From the NCBI GenBank assembly GCA_947505035.1, contig CANNIS010000009.1, positions 1 through 34,551 on the forward strand: 34,551 nucleotides of DNA, in the 5' to 3' direction. The notes below the pieces were generated by a model. It was given only the letters and a program-made list of their open reading frames with translations. It did not search any database and was not told the origin of the DNA. The stretch is from Sphingobacteriales bacterium. GTDB lineage: Bacteria; Bacteroidota; Bacteroidia; Sphingobacteriales; Sphingobacteriaceae. Below are positions 1 through 6,836 of the stretch, one piece after another. A program made the translations under genes and the position numbers. Numbering within the stretch: position 1 is the first letter of the stretch; each line of letters opens with the position of its first letter.

Positions 1-270
1 ATTGGTGATGAATGTATTGTTGGTGCTTTATCTTTTGTTGCTGCAAATACTACAACCGCCAATCGAAAGGTTATTGTAGGAAATCCTGCAAAAGAAATTA
101 AAGAAGTAAGTGATGAAATGTTAGCATGGAAATCGGAGGGTACGGCTTTGTATCAACAATTACCAAAAGATTGTAAAGAAACATTAAAAGAGTGCGAGCC
201 TTTAAGGGAGATCGAACCCAATAGGCCAACGCAACAAGAAATATATAAAACCTGGAATTCAAAGAAATAA
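1..270 (+). CDS. paaY: PaaY-like hexapeptide-repeat protein, 3' end (partial)
   Basis: Frame 1 is open from the first base to a TAA at 268-270, giving the last 89 residues of a protein that starts before the window; it is missing from the ORF track because it has no start. The first ~35 residues look like the end of a left-handed beta-helix (IGDECIVGALSFV, then VIVGNPAKEIKEV), as in gamma-carbonic-anhydrase/hexapeptide acyltransferase folds. The tail MLAWKSEGTALYQQLP followed by CEPLREIEPNRP closely resembles the C-terminal extension I know from PaaY, a thioesterase of the phenylacetate pathway that clears dead-end CoA adducts. paaZ follows after 4 bp, so the two are probably co-transcribed, which supports the assignment. 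Family membership is firm; the exact role rests on tail similarity and context. Confidence 0.85.
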   Translation: MGDECIVGALSFVAANTTTANRKVIVGNPAKEIKEVSDEMLAWKSEGTALYQQLPKDCKETLKECEPLREIEPNRPTQQEIYKTWNSKK

Positions 271-274
271 AAAA

Positions 275-2323
275 ATGCAACAATTAGAAAATTATATTGC
301 TGGGCAATGGGTAAAAGGTTCGGGTAAAGGAACAGATTTATTTAATGCCATAACTGGCGAAGCAATTTATCGTGCAGATGCCACAGGTCTTGATTTTGCT
401 ATGATGTTGGCATACGGCAGAAATACAGGTGGACCTGCATTAAGAAAATTAACTTTTCAAGAACGAGGTCGCATGTTAAAGGCATTGGCTTTTCATTTAT
501 TGGCAAAAAAGGAGTTGTTTTACCAAGTGAGTGCGGCAACAGGTGCTACAAAAATTGATAGTTGGATTGATATTGAAGGTGGTATTGGTAATTTATTTGC
601 TTATGCAAGTTTGAGAAAACAATTCCCCGACGAAACATTTTATGTAGATGGCGAATTAGCTAAATTATCTAAAACAGGCAGTTTTAATGGACATCACATT
701 TGTGTACCTAAAGAAGGCGTGGCCATTCATATCAATGCATATAATTTTCCTGTTTGGGGAATGTTAGAAAAAATTGCAGTGAATCTATTGGCTGGAATGC
801 CCGCAGTGGTTAAACCTGCAACAGTTACTTGTTTTTTAACAGAGGTAGTGACCAAAGAAATTATCAATAGTAATATTTTACCTGAAGGTGCTTTGCAATT
901 AATTTGTGGATCGGCGAATGGTATTTTAGATCACGTTACTTCGCAAGATGTGGTCACCTTTACGGGTTCTGCACATACGGGCGCAAAATTAAAATCTCAT
1001 CCAAACATTATATCGGAGTCGGTTCCATTTAATATGGAAGCAGATTCTTTGAATGCAGCTATTTTAGGACCAGACGCAATACCTGGAACACCAGAATTTG
1101 ATTTGTTTGTAAAAGAAGTTTCTAAAGAAATTACCGTAAAAGCTGGGCAAAAATGTACGGCCGTTAGAAGAATAATTGTTCCTGAAAATTTATTGGAGGC
1201 TGTTCAAATTGCTATTTGCAAAAGATTAGCCAGCACCACCATTGGTGATCCAGCTATAGAGGGTGTAAGAATGGGCTCACTTGCTGGTTTGGAACAACTA
1301 AAGGAGGTAAAAGAAAAAGTAAAATTATTGCAAAGCAGTCAACAATTAGTTTATGGAAATCTAGATGAAGTTAAATTGCTTGGTGCAGATCAAAAGAAGG
1401 GTGCATTTATGTCGCCTATATTATTTTTAAATGATAAGCCGTTTGAAAATACAGACTGCCACAATATAGAAGCATTTGGGCCGGTAAGTACTATCATGCC
1501 TTATCAACATTTAACAGATGCCATTGCACTAAGTAAATTGGGTAAAGGAAGTTTAGTTTGTTCGATTGTTACCAATGACCAAAAAATTGCAAAAGAATTT
1601 GTTGTTGGCGCGGCTTCGTACCACGGTCGAATTTTAGTTTTAAATAATGAATGTGCGAAAGAAAGCACAGGGCATGGTTCTCCAATGCCTTTGTTAACCC
1701 ACGGTGGTCCGGGTAGAGCAGGCGGCGGAGAAGAAATGGGTGGTAAAAGAGGCGTGTTACATTACATGCAACGCACCGCTATTCAAGGCTCGCCAAGTAT
1801 GTTAACCGCCATAACAAATCAATACCAAATTGGTGCAATTCAACAAGAAAAAGAAGTGCATGTTTTTCGTAAACATTTTGAAGATATTGAAATTGGAGAA
1901 ACAGTTGTTACCGCAAAGCGTACTATTACAGAAGCCGATATTGTAAATTTCTCTAACGTAAGTTGGGATCATTTTTATGCACATACCGATTCAACCTCTT
2001 TAGATGGAACTATTTTTGATGGCAGAGTTGCGCATGGTTATTTTATCTTATCTGCTGCTGCAGGTTTATTTGTTGATGCCAAGAAAGGCCCAGTGCTGTT
2101 GAATTACGGACTTGATGAATGTCGATTTACTAAACCTGTTTATCCTGGAATGACAATAGGTGTGCGTTTAACAGTAAAAGAAAAAATGGATCAAGAAAAA
2201 CGTGATGAACACGATGTTGCAAAAGGAATCGTAAAGTTTTTAGTGGATGTTTATGACGAAACTGGAGAGACCGTTGCCATTGCAACCATTTTAACTATGG
2301 TTAAGAAAAGAATGGATATTTAA
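275..2323 (+). CDS. paaZ: Bifunctional oxepin-CoA hydrolase / 3-oxo-5,6-dehydrosuberyl-CoA semialdehyde dehydrogenase PaaZ
   Basis: PaaZ opens the seven-membered oxepin-CoA ring made from phenylacetyl-CoA and oxidises the resulting aldehyde with NADP+, feeding beta-oxidation in the cytosol. The 682-residue length matches the full two-domain enzyme. Residues ~1-510 form an aldehyde dehydrogenase: VTFTGS near 227, the general-base Glu at 255 in FNMEADSLN, and the nucleophilic Cys at 294 in GQKCTAVRR, each one residue off the E. coli E256/C295 numbering. Residues ~535-682 form a MaoC-type hydratase with WDHFYAHTD near 564-572 and GRVAHGYF, so both activities look intact. It starts 4 bp after paaY. 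Single-domain PaaZ-like aldehyde dehydrogenases exist, but the hydratase domain here rules that out. Confidence 0.95.
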   Translation: MQQLENYIAGQWVKGSGKGTDLFNAITGEAIYRADATGLDFAMMLAYGRNTGGPALRKLTFQERGRMLKALAFHLLAKKELFYQVSAATGATKIDSWIDIEGGIGNLFAYASLRKQFPDETFYVDGELAKLSKTGSFNGHHICVPKEGVAIHINAYNFPVWGMLEKIAVNLLAGMPAVVKPATVTCFLTEVVTKEIINSNILPEGALQLICGSANGILDHVTSQDVVTFTGSAHTGAKLKSHPNIISESVPFNMEADSLNAAILGPDAIPGTPEFDLFVKEVSKEITVKAGQKCTAVRRIIVPENLLEAVQIAICKRLASTTIGDPAIEGVRMGSLAGLEQLKEVKEKVKLLQSSQQLVYGNLDEVKLLGADQKKGAFMSPILFLNDKPFENTDCHNIEAFGPVSTIMPYQHLTDAIALSKLGKGSLVCSIVTNDQKIAKEFVVGAASYHGRILVLNNECAKESTGHGSPMPLLTHGGPGRAGGGEEMGGKRGVLHYMQRTAIQGSPSMLTAITNQYQIGAIQQEKEVHVFRKHFEDIEIGETVVTAKRTITEADIVNFSNVSWDHFYAHTDSTSLDGTIFDGRVAHGYFILSAAAGLFVDAKKGPVLLNYGLDECRFTKPVYPGMTIGVRLTVKEKMDQEKRDEHDVAKGIVKFLVDVYDETGETVAIATILTMVKKRMDI

Positions 2324-2347
2324 GTTATAAAGCTTTTTCTCGATATC

Positions 2348-2363
2348 GTACATCTTTATGTAC
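2348..2363. repeat. Short hairpin in the paaZ-crp intergenic gap
   Basis: GTACAT and ATGTAC flank a CTTT loop, a perfect 6-bp inverted repeat 25 bp after the paaZ stop. No T-tract follows directly, so it is not a textbook terminator. It may be an mRNA 3'-end structure or part of a regulatory region. Confidence 0.5.
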
Positions 2364-2364
2364 T

Positions 2365-2386
2365 AATTAAAAATCAATTTTTAATT
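2365..2386. promoter_or_regulatory. 10-bp perfect palindrome upstream of the Crp/Fnr gene (candidate operator)
   Basis: AATTAAAAAT and ATTTTTAATT are perfect inverted repeats separated by CA. Crp/Fnr proteins bind such two-fold symmetric sites as dimers, so autoregulation is possible. The pure A/T arms could also form a weak bidirectional terminator for paaZ. The half-site does not match the textbook Fnr TTGAT core. Confidence 0.4.
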
Positions 2387-2415
2387 TTAAAATGTGCTAG
2401 TTTGTTTTTGATAAC

Positions 2416-2432
2416 GTAAAAATAAATTTTAC
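2416..2432. promoter_or_regulatory. Inverted repeat just upstream of the Crp/Fnr start codon
   Basis: GTAAAA and TTTTAC are separated by 5 bp and end 5 bp before the ATG of the regulator. The position suits a repressor operator or a start-site hairpin. Low complexity makes chance occurrence possible. Confidence 0.3.
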
Positions 2433-2437
2433 AGCAT

Positions 2438-3064
2438 ATGAAAAATGACAATGTATTAGTTAGTTTTATTAATGAAAATGTAATGCTAACCGAAGAAGAA
2501 TTAGCCTTTGTAATTGATCTATTCGAATACACTTCTTATCAAAAAGGCCACCAAATTAAAGGAATAAATCAGGTATGCACTTATACATACTTATTATTAG
2601 ACGGCGTGGTAAGGCAATTCCAAGTTTTCAATAATAAAGAAGTCAACGAACAGTTCTTCTTTCCAACAGATTTTTTTTCAGAATATCAAAGCTTTAGTAA
2701 ACAAGCAGCTTCCAATAGAATTTTAGTAGCAAAGACGGATGTAAAACTATACCAAATTTCTTATGCAAATTTACAGCTCATTTATGAACGAATCCCTCGT
2801 TTTCAAAACTTAAGTAGAAAAATGTTAGAGGAAAATTTAAATTTCATCATGGAATTAAATTCGATGATTGTCAACGATTCCCCTATAGAAAGGTATTTAA
2901 AATTGAAAGAAATTAGACCCGAAGTAATTGAAGAAATTCCACAGTATATGATTGCTACATTTTTAGGCATGACGGCGGAGGCATTGAGTCGCTTAAAAGG
3001 TAGGTTGGCAAGGGCTCGTTTTGAGCAAGACCCTAAAAAAGACCCTAAAAAGTTCCCTAATTAA
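2438..3064 (+). CDS. Crp/Fnr-family transcriptional regulator in the phenylacetate cluster
   Basis: The 208-residue protein has the Crp/Fnr layout. Residues ~15-115 form a cyclic-nucleotide-binding-type beta-roll (YTYLLLDGVVRQFQV, then FFFPTDFFSEY), residues ~120-145 a dimer helix, and the end a winged helix. The recognition region IPQYMIATFLGMTAEALSRLK (about 167-187) is typical of Bacteroidota members. I see neither the Cys set of oxygen-sensing Fnr nor a canonical cAMP phosphate cassette, so the signal is unknown. The gene lies between paaZ and a crotonase on the same strand with 114 bp upstream that holds several inverted repeats; control of phenylacetate genes, itself included, is an inference. 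The C-terminus is an odd DPKKDPKKFPN tail encoded by a 12-nt repeat. Confidence 0.88.
   Translation: MKNDNVLVSFINENVMLTEEELAFVIDLFEYTSYQKGHQIKGINQVCTYTYLLLDGVVRQFQVFNNKEVNEQFFFPTDFFSEYQSFSKQAASNRILVAKTDVKLYQISYANLQLIYERIPRFQNLSRKMLEENLNFIMELNSMIVNDSPIERYLKLKEIRPEVIEEIPQYMIATFLGMTAEALSRLKGRLARARFEQDPKKDPKKFPN
3029..3064 (+). repeat. Three 12-nt units at the 3' end of the Crp/Fnr gene
   Basis: GACCCTAAAAAA, GACCCTAAAAAG and TTCCCTAATTAA sit head to tail in frame and encode DPKK, DPKK and FPN-stop. The first two differ at one base; the third is diverged and carries the stop codon. Confidence 0.75.
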
Positions 3065-3078
3065 ATTCAATAGCATGC

Positions 3079-3107
3079 TTTGCTAAATATGATTTTATTT
3101 ATCTTTG
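3079..3107 (+). promoter_or_regulatory. Bacteroidota-type promoter for the crotonase gene
   Basis: TATCTTTG (3100-3107) fits the -7 consensus TAnnTTTG, and TTTG at 3079-3082 could be the -33 element, though the 17-nt spacer is a little short against the usual ~19-21. The start codon lies 28 nt downstream of the -7 box. Confidence 0.5.
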
Positions 3108-3135
3108 AGATAAGACAATTAAAATCAATTGAATA

Positions 3136-3897
3136 ATGGAACAAACTCCTTTTGTTAAAACTACTTTTGAAAATGGTATTGCAATAATAAATTTTTATCA
3201 TCCTCAAAGTAATTCTTTGCCAGGTGAAATTTTAAGAAAGCTTGCAGCCGAAATTTCAGCAGCAGGCCAAAATCAAGCGGTTAAAGTTATTGTATTGAAA
3301 AGTGAAGGGGAAAAAGCTTTTTGCGCAGGTGCGAGTTTCGATGAATTAATTTCGATTAAAGATTTGGCAACCGGAATTAATTTCTTTTCTGGTTTTGCAA
3401 GTGTAATCAATGCCATTCGAAAAGCGCCCAAATTTGTTATTGCTAGCGTACAAGGCAAGGCAGTGGGAGGTGGCGTCGGCATTGCATCGGCGGCCGATTA
3501 TACCCTTGCATCCACACATGCATCAGTAAAACTAAGTGAACTAGCGGTAGGCATTGGTCCATTTGTGGTAGGTCCTGCCGTAGAAAGAAAAATTGGTTCT
3601 GCTGCTTTTTGTCAATTAGCAATTAATGCTAGCGAATGGCAAAGTGCTGCATGGGCCAGAGAAAAAGGATTGTACGCCGAAGTACACGAAAGTATGGAGT
3701 CTTTAGATCAAGCGGTGTTACAATTAGCGAATAAATTAGCTGCAAGTAATCCCGAAGCTATGAAATTATTAAAGCAAGTAGCTTGGGCAGGAACCGAACA
3801 TTGGGACGAGCTATTAATTGAACGCGCGGCTATGAGTGGTCAATTGGTGCTTTCAGATTTTACAGTTAATGCAATTAATCAATTTAAGGCGAAATAG
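3136..3897 (+). CDS. Enoyl-CoA hydratase/isomerase (crotonase) family protein, phenylacetate-associated
   Basis: The 253-residue length is normal for a crotonase, a cytosolic enzyme acting on acyl-CoA thioesters. Oxyanion-hole segments are visible at AFCAGASFDEL (about 61-71) and QGKAVGGGVGIASAAD (about 106-121). By alignment with rat enoyl-CoA hydratase the second catalytic glutamate (E164) is E135 in KLSELAVGI, but the position of the first (E144) is Gly115. One-glutamate crotonases are often isomerases or other variants, so a plain hydratase should not be assumed. Downstream of paaZ it could serve as the PaaF- or PaaG-type step of phenylacetate breakdown. It seems to have its own promoter and is followed by a hairpin terminator. 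Family certain, reaction unresolved. Confidence 0.85.
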   Translation: MEQTPFVKTTFENGIAIINFYHPQSNSLPGEILRKLAAEISAAGQNQAVKVIVLKSEGEKAFCAGASFDELISIKDLATGINFFSGFASVINAIRKAPKFVIASVQGKAVGGGVGIASAADYTLASTHASVKLSELAVGIGPFVVGPAVERKIGSAAFCQLAINASEWQSAAWAREKGLYAEVHESMESLDQAVLQLANKLAASNPEAMKLLKQVAWAGTEHWDELLIERAAMSGQLVLSDFTVNAINQFKAK

Positions 3898-3922
3898 TTT
3901 TCTGTTCAACTGTCTGAATATC

Positions 3923-3950
3923 AGCAATTTTAATAAATTGCTTTGTTTTA
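3923..3950 (+). terminator. Hairpin terminator after the crotonase gene
   Basis: AGCAATTT (3923-3930), loop TAAT, then AAATTGCT (3935-3942) form a perfect 8-bp stem followed by the T-rich TTGTTTTA. It closes the phenylacetate block before the E1 gene. Confidence 0.6.
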
Positions 3951-3981
3951 CTTCTATGCCTTATTTATTGGACAAAAAGTT

Positions 3982-3989
3982 TAAATTTG
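3982..3989 (+). promoter_or_regulatory. Possible -7 box for the E1 fusion gene
   Basis: TAAATTTG matches TAnnTTTG and lies 25 nt before the ATG, directly after a terminator, where a promoter is expected. No TTG/TTTG element sits at the right distance upstream, so support is partial. Confidence 0.35.
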
Positions 3990-4014
3990 TTGGTTAATAA
4001 CCCGATTTTATTCC

Positions 4015-6090
4015 ATGTCTAATTCCCAAAAACATTCCTCGCTTGTTTCTGAAAAAGTACTGTTAAAAGCTTGGTCTTTGCTATGCACTGCAAAAGCCAT
4101 GACCGAACTATATGAAGCAAACAAAGAAGTTACGGCTAAGTATGTACATGCAACTTCTCGCGGTCACGAAGCCATTCAGTTAGCTTTAGGAATTCAATTA
4201 AAACCACAAGATTATTTATCGGCCTATTACCGCGACGATGCAATTTTATTAGGTATTGGCTTGCAACCTTATGAATTAATGTTGCAATTATTAGCTAAAA
4301 AAGACGATCCTTTTTCGGGTGGTCGAACTTACTATTGTCATCCAAGTTTGAAGCGAGATGACATGCCCAAAATTCCGCATCAATCTTCTGCAACAGGAAT
4401 GCAAGCCATACCAACTACTGGTTTAGCTATGGGTATTCAATATAAAGAAAAAACAGGTTTAGCGAATAATCAAATAACAGAAAAACCTATTGTAGTTTGT
4501 TCTTTAGGAGATGCATGTATAACCGAAGGAGAAGTGGCAGAAGCCTTTCAAATGGCGGCTTTAAAGCAATTGCCGATTTTATATTTAGTGCAAGATAATG
4601 AATGGGATATATCTGCAAATGCAAAAGAAATTCGTGCAATGGATGCCGCAGAATATGCCAAAGGATTTAAAGGAATTGAAACAAGAAGTATAGATGGCAC
4701 CGATTTTATTGCTTCGTTTGAAACGATTCAAGAAGTAATGGACATCATCAGAAATGAACGTCGTCCTTTTTTAATACATGCAAAAGTGCCGCTTTTAAAT
4801 CACCATACTTCTGGTGTTAGAAAAGAATGGTACCGTGATGATTTAGTTGAATCCGCATTACGTGATCCATATCCTAAATTAAAAGCAAATTTATTGGCTC
4901 ATGGAATTACTGAAAAAGAAATTTCAGAAATCGAGACAAAAGCGATAGCGCAAGTAGCAAGCGATTACGCCAAAGCATTATTGGCAGAAGATCCTAGCCC
5001 CGAAGATTTATTTACACATGATTTTGCACCCACGCCAATAACCGAAGAAAAAGGTGCGCGTGAAGGTGCCGGAAAAGAACTCACGCTGATGGTCGATGCC
5101 GCATTATTTGCGGTAAAAGAATTAATGCAAAAGCATCCAGAATGTTTATTATATGGTCAAGATGTAGGGGCAAGATTAGGGGGTGTGTTTAGAGAAGCGG
5201 CTACATTGGCGCAAAATTTTGGTGATGATCGGGTATTTAATACCGCTATTCAAGAAGCATTTATCATTGGCAGTACAGTGGGCATGTCGGCAGTTGGATT
5301 AAAACCAATTGTAGAAGTGCAATTCGCAGATTATATATGGCCAGGTTTGAATCAATTATTTACAGAGGTGGCTAGGTCTTGTTATTTATCAAATGGCAAA
5401 TGGCCAGTATCTGCTATCATCCGCGTTCCAATTGGCGCTTATGGCTGTGGCGGACCGTATCATTCTAGTTCGGTAGAATCTGTTTTAGCCAATATCAGAG
5501 GGATTAAAATTTGTTATCCTTCTACTGCTGCAGATTTAAAAGGTTTAATGAAAGCCGCTTATTACGATCCCAATCCTGTGATTATGTTAGAACATAAAGG
5601 ATTGTATTGGTCTAAAATAAAGGGAACCGAAGAAGCTAAAACCATTGAGCCCGACGAAGATTATATTATTCCTTTAGGTAAAGCAAGAATTGTACAAAGC
5701 GCTGCACCAAATAAAGAAATTAAAACCCTTACGATCATCACCTATGGAATGGGCGTGTATTGGGCCAAGCAAGCGGCTACAGATTTTGCAGGTCAAGTTG
5801 AAATCATCGATTTAAGAACCATTCATCCAATAGATTTCGAAACCATTCAAGCATCTGTTCAAAAACATGGTAGGTGTTTGGTATTAACAGAAGAGCCAAT
5901 TAATAATTCTTTTGCGCAAGCATTAGCAGGAAGAATTTCTTCTACTTGTTTTGAATATTTAGATGCAGCGGTTGCGGTATTAGGTTCCGAATCTTTACCT
6001 GCCATTCCTTTAAATGCGCAATTAGAATTTACTATGATGCCCAATGCTGCTAAAGTGAAATCGCTTATTCAAAATATATTGGCTTATTAA
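4015..6090 (+). CDS. Fused E1 alpha/beta thiamine-diphosphate 2-oxoacid dehydrogenase (branched-chain or pyruvate type)
   Basis: This is the decarboxylating E1 component of a 2-oxoacid dehydrogenase complex, with the usually separate alpha and beta chains joined in 691 residues. The alpha part (~1-345) has SAYYRDDAILLG near 69-80, HQSSATGMQAIP near 122-133 and a ThDP/Mg site at GDACITEG ... VQDNEWDIS (165-200), where the usual GDG reads GDA. The beta part starts near 355, with LYGQDVGARLGGVFREA, then ADYIWPGLNQLFTEVA, and ends with a transketolase C-terminal domain (LTIITYGMGVYWAKQAA, IDLRTIHPID). Fused E1 proteins are common in Bacteroidota and are often annotated as 2-oxoisovalerate dehydrogenase; substrate cannot be read from sequence. 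No E2 or E3 gene is nearby. The stop overlaps the next start (TAATG). Confidence 0.92.
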   Translation: MSNSQKHSSLVSEKVLLKAWSLLCTAKAMTELYEANKEVTAKYVHATSRGHEAIQLALGIQLKPQDYLSAYYRDDAILLGIGLQPYELMLQLLAKKDDPFSGGRTYYCHPSLKRDDMPKIPHQSSATGMQAIPTTGLAMGIQYKEKTGLANNQITEKPIVVCSLGDACITEGEVAEAFQMAALKQLPILYLVQDNEWDISANAKEIRAMDAAEYAKGFKGIETRSIDGTDFIASFETIQEVMDIIRNERRPFLIHAKVPLLNHHTSGVRKEWYRDDLVESALRDPYPKLKANLLAHGITEKEISEIETKAIAQVASDYAKALLAEDPSPEDLFTHDFAPTPITEEKGAREGAGKELTLMVDAALFAVKELMQKHPECLLYGQDVGARLGGVFREAATLAQNFGDDRVFNTAIQEAFIIGSTVGMSAVGLKPIVEVQFADYIWPGLNQLFTEVARSCYLSNGKWPVSAIIRVPIGAYGCGGPYHSSSVESVLANIRGIKICYPSTAADLKGLMKAAYYDPNPVIMLEHKGLYWSKIKGTEEAKTIEPDEDYIIPLGKARIVQSAAPNKEIKTLTIITYGMGVYWAKQAATDFAGQVEIIDLRTIHPIDFETIQASVQKHGRCLVLTEEPINNSFAQALAGRISSTCFEYLDAAVAVLGSESLPAIPLNAQLEFTMMPNAAKVKSLIQNILAY

Positions 6091-6722
6091 TGAAAACGAT
6101 ACTCAGTTATTTTCTTTTATTTTTTTTACTCCTCACGCAGGTTGTTGCGCAGGTACCTAATTCGCAACGAAAAAAACCTGTTAAAAAAGTGAAAGTCCAA
6201 TTGGAAGCACCTGCTCCTGTTATAGTAGCGCCTGTTAAGGAACCCAGTAAAGAAGAAACGCAAGCCTGGATTATTGAAAAAATACTCAAGTTTAAACCCA
6301 TCATTTATATTACCGGAAATCTAGCTAATAAAAATAATTGCGAATACCCTGTTGTCGATGTTGCTTTTACTACAGAAGATCTTTTGGTATTAACACTAAA
6401 ATCTGATCCTCGGGATGCCTGTTACCTAGACAATCTTAAACAAGTGACCATTGACATTACAAAAATTGATTTTAAGCGTAGCAATTCTGTTGAAATTACC
6501 CAGCGAGTATTATTATACCCAGCAAAATTACAAATCCCTTTTGCTTTAAATTACTCAGCCAAAAGTCAGTTAAATAAAATAAAGTATGTGCCATTTAATG
6601 TGATTATTGCATTTGATAAAGGCGCAACTTATGAGCCTAATTTAGCCACTCGTTTGGCAAGGGCATTGTTAAAATTACAAAGCCTTATTCCGGCACAAAG
6701 TTCGGCCAAAGAACTTTATTAA
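6090..6722 (+). CDS. Exported protein of unknown function, overlapping the E1 gene
   Basis: I do not recognise this 210-residue protein. It opens with a clear signal peptide (MKTILSYFLLFFLLLTQVVAQ) lacking a lipobox Cys, followed by a basic and Pro/Ala/Val-rich linker (~24-55) and a soluble domain from ~58 to the end. That domain has two well-spaced Cys (in NNCEYP and DACYLD) and ends in a helical stretch ATRLARALLKLQSL. The predicted location is periplasmic or cell-surface. Its ATG overlaps the E1 stop by one base, implying translational coupling, which is odd because a cytosolic dehydrogenase and an exported protein share no obvious job. Only 114 bp separate it from the protease gene downstream. 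Confidence 0.8.
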   Translation: MKTILSYFLLFFLLLTQVVAQVPNSQRKKPVKKVKVQLEAPAPVIVAPVKEPSKEETQAWIIEKILKFKPIIYITGNLANKNNCEYPVVDVAFTTEDLLVLTLKSDPRDACYLDNLKQVTIDITKIDFKRSNSVEITQRVLLYPAKLQIPFALNYSAKSQLNKIKYVPFNVIIAFDKGATYEPNLATRLARALLKLQSLIPAQSSAKELY

Positions 6723-6836
6723 ACATTGCATGGAAATACCCCGCAATCGTCGCGTTTTTAGCCCCTTTTTTCTATTAAATGAATGATTTTTTACCTAAAA
6801 AAACTATATTCGTTATTCAAAAAAAATTAACACTAT

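Noticed and set aside
6805-6812. TATATTCG as a possible -7 box for the copy-1 protease
   Set aside because: One mismatch in the TTTG part and no TTG element ~20 nt upstream; too weak to list.
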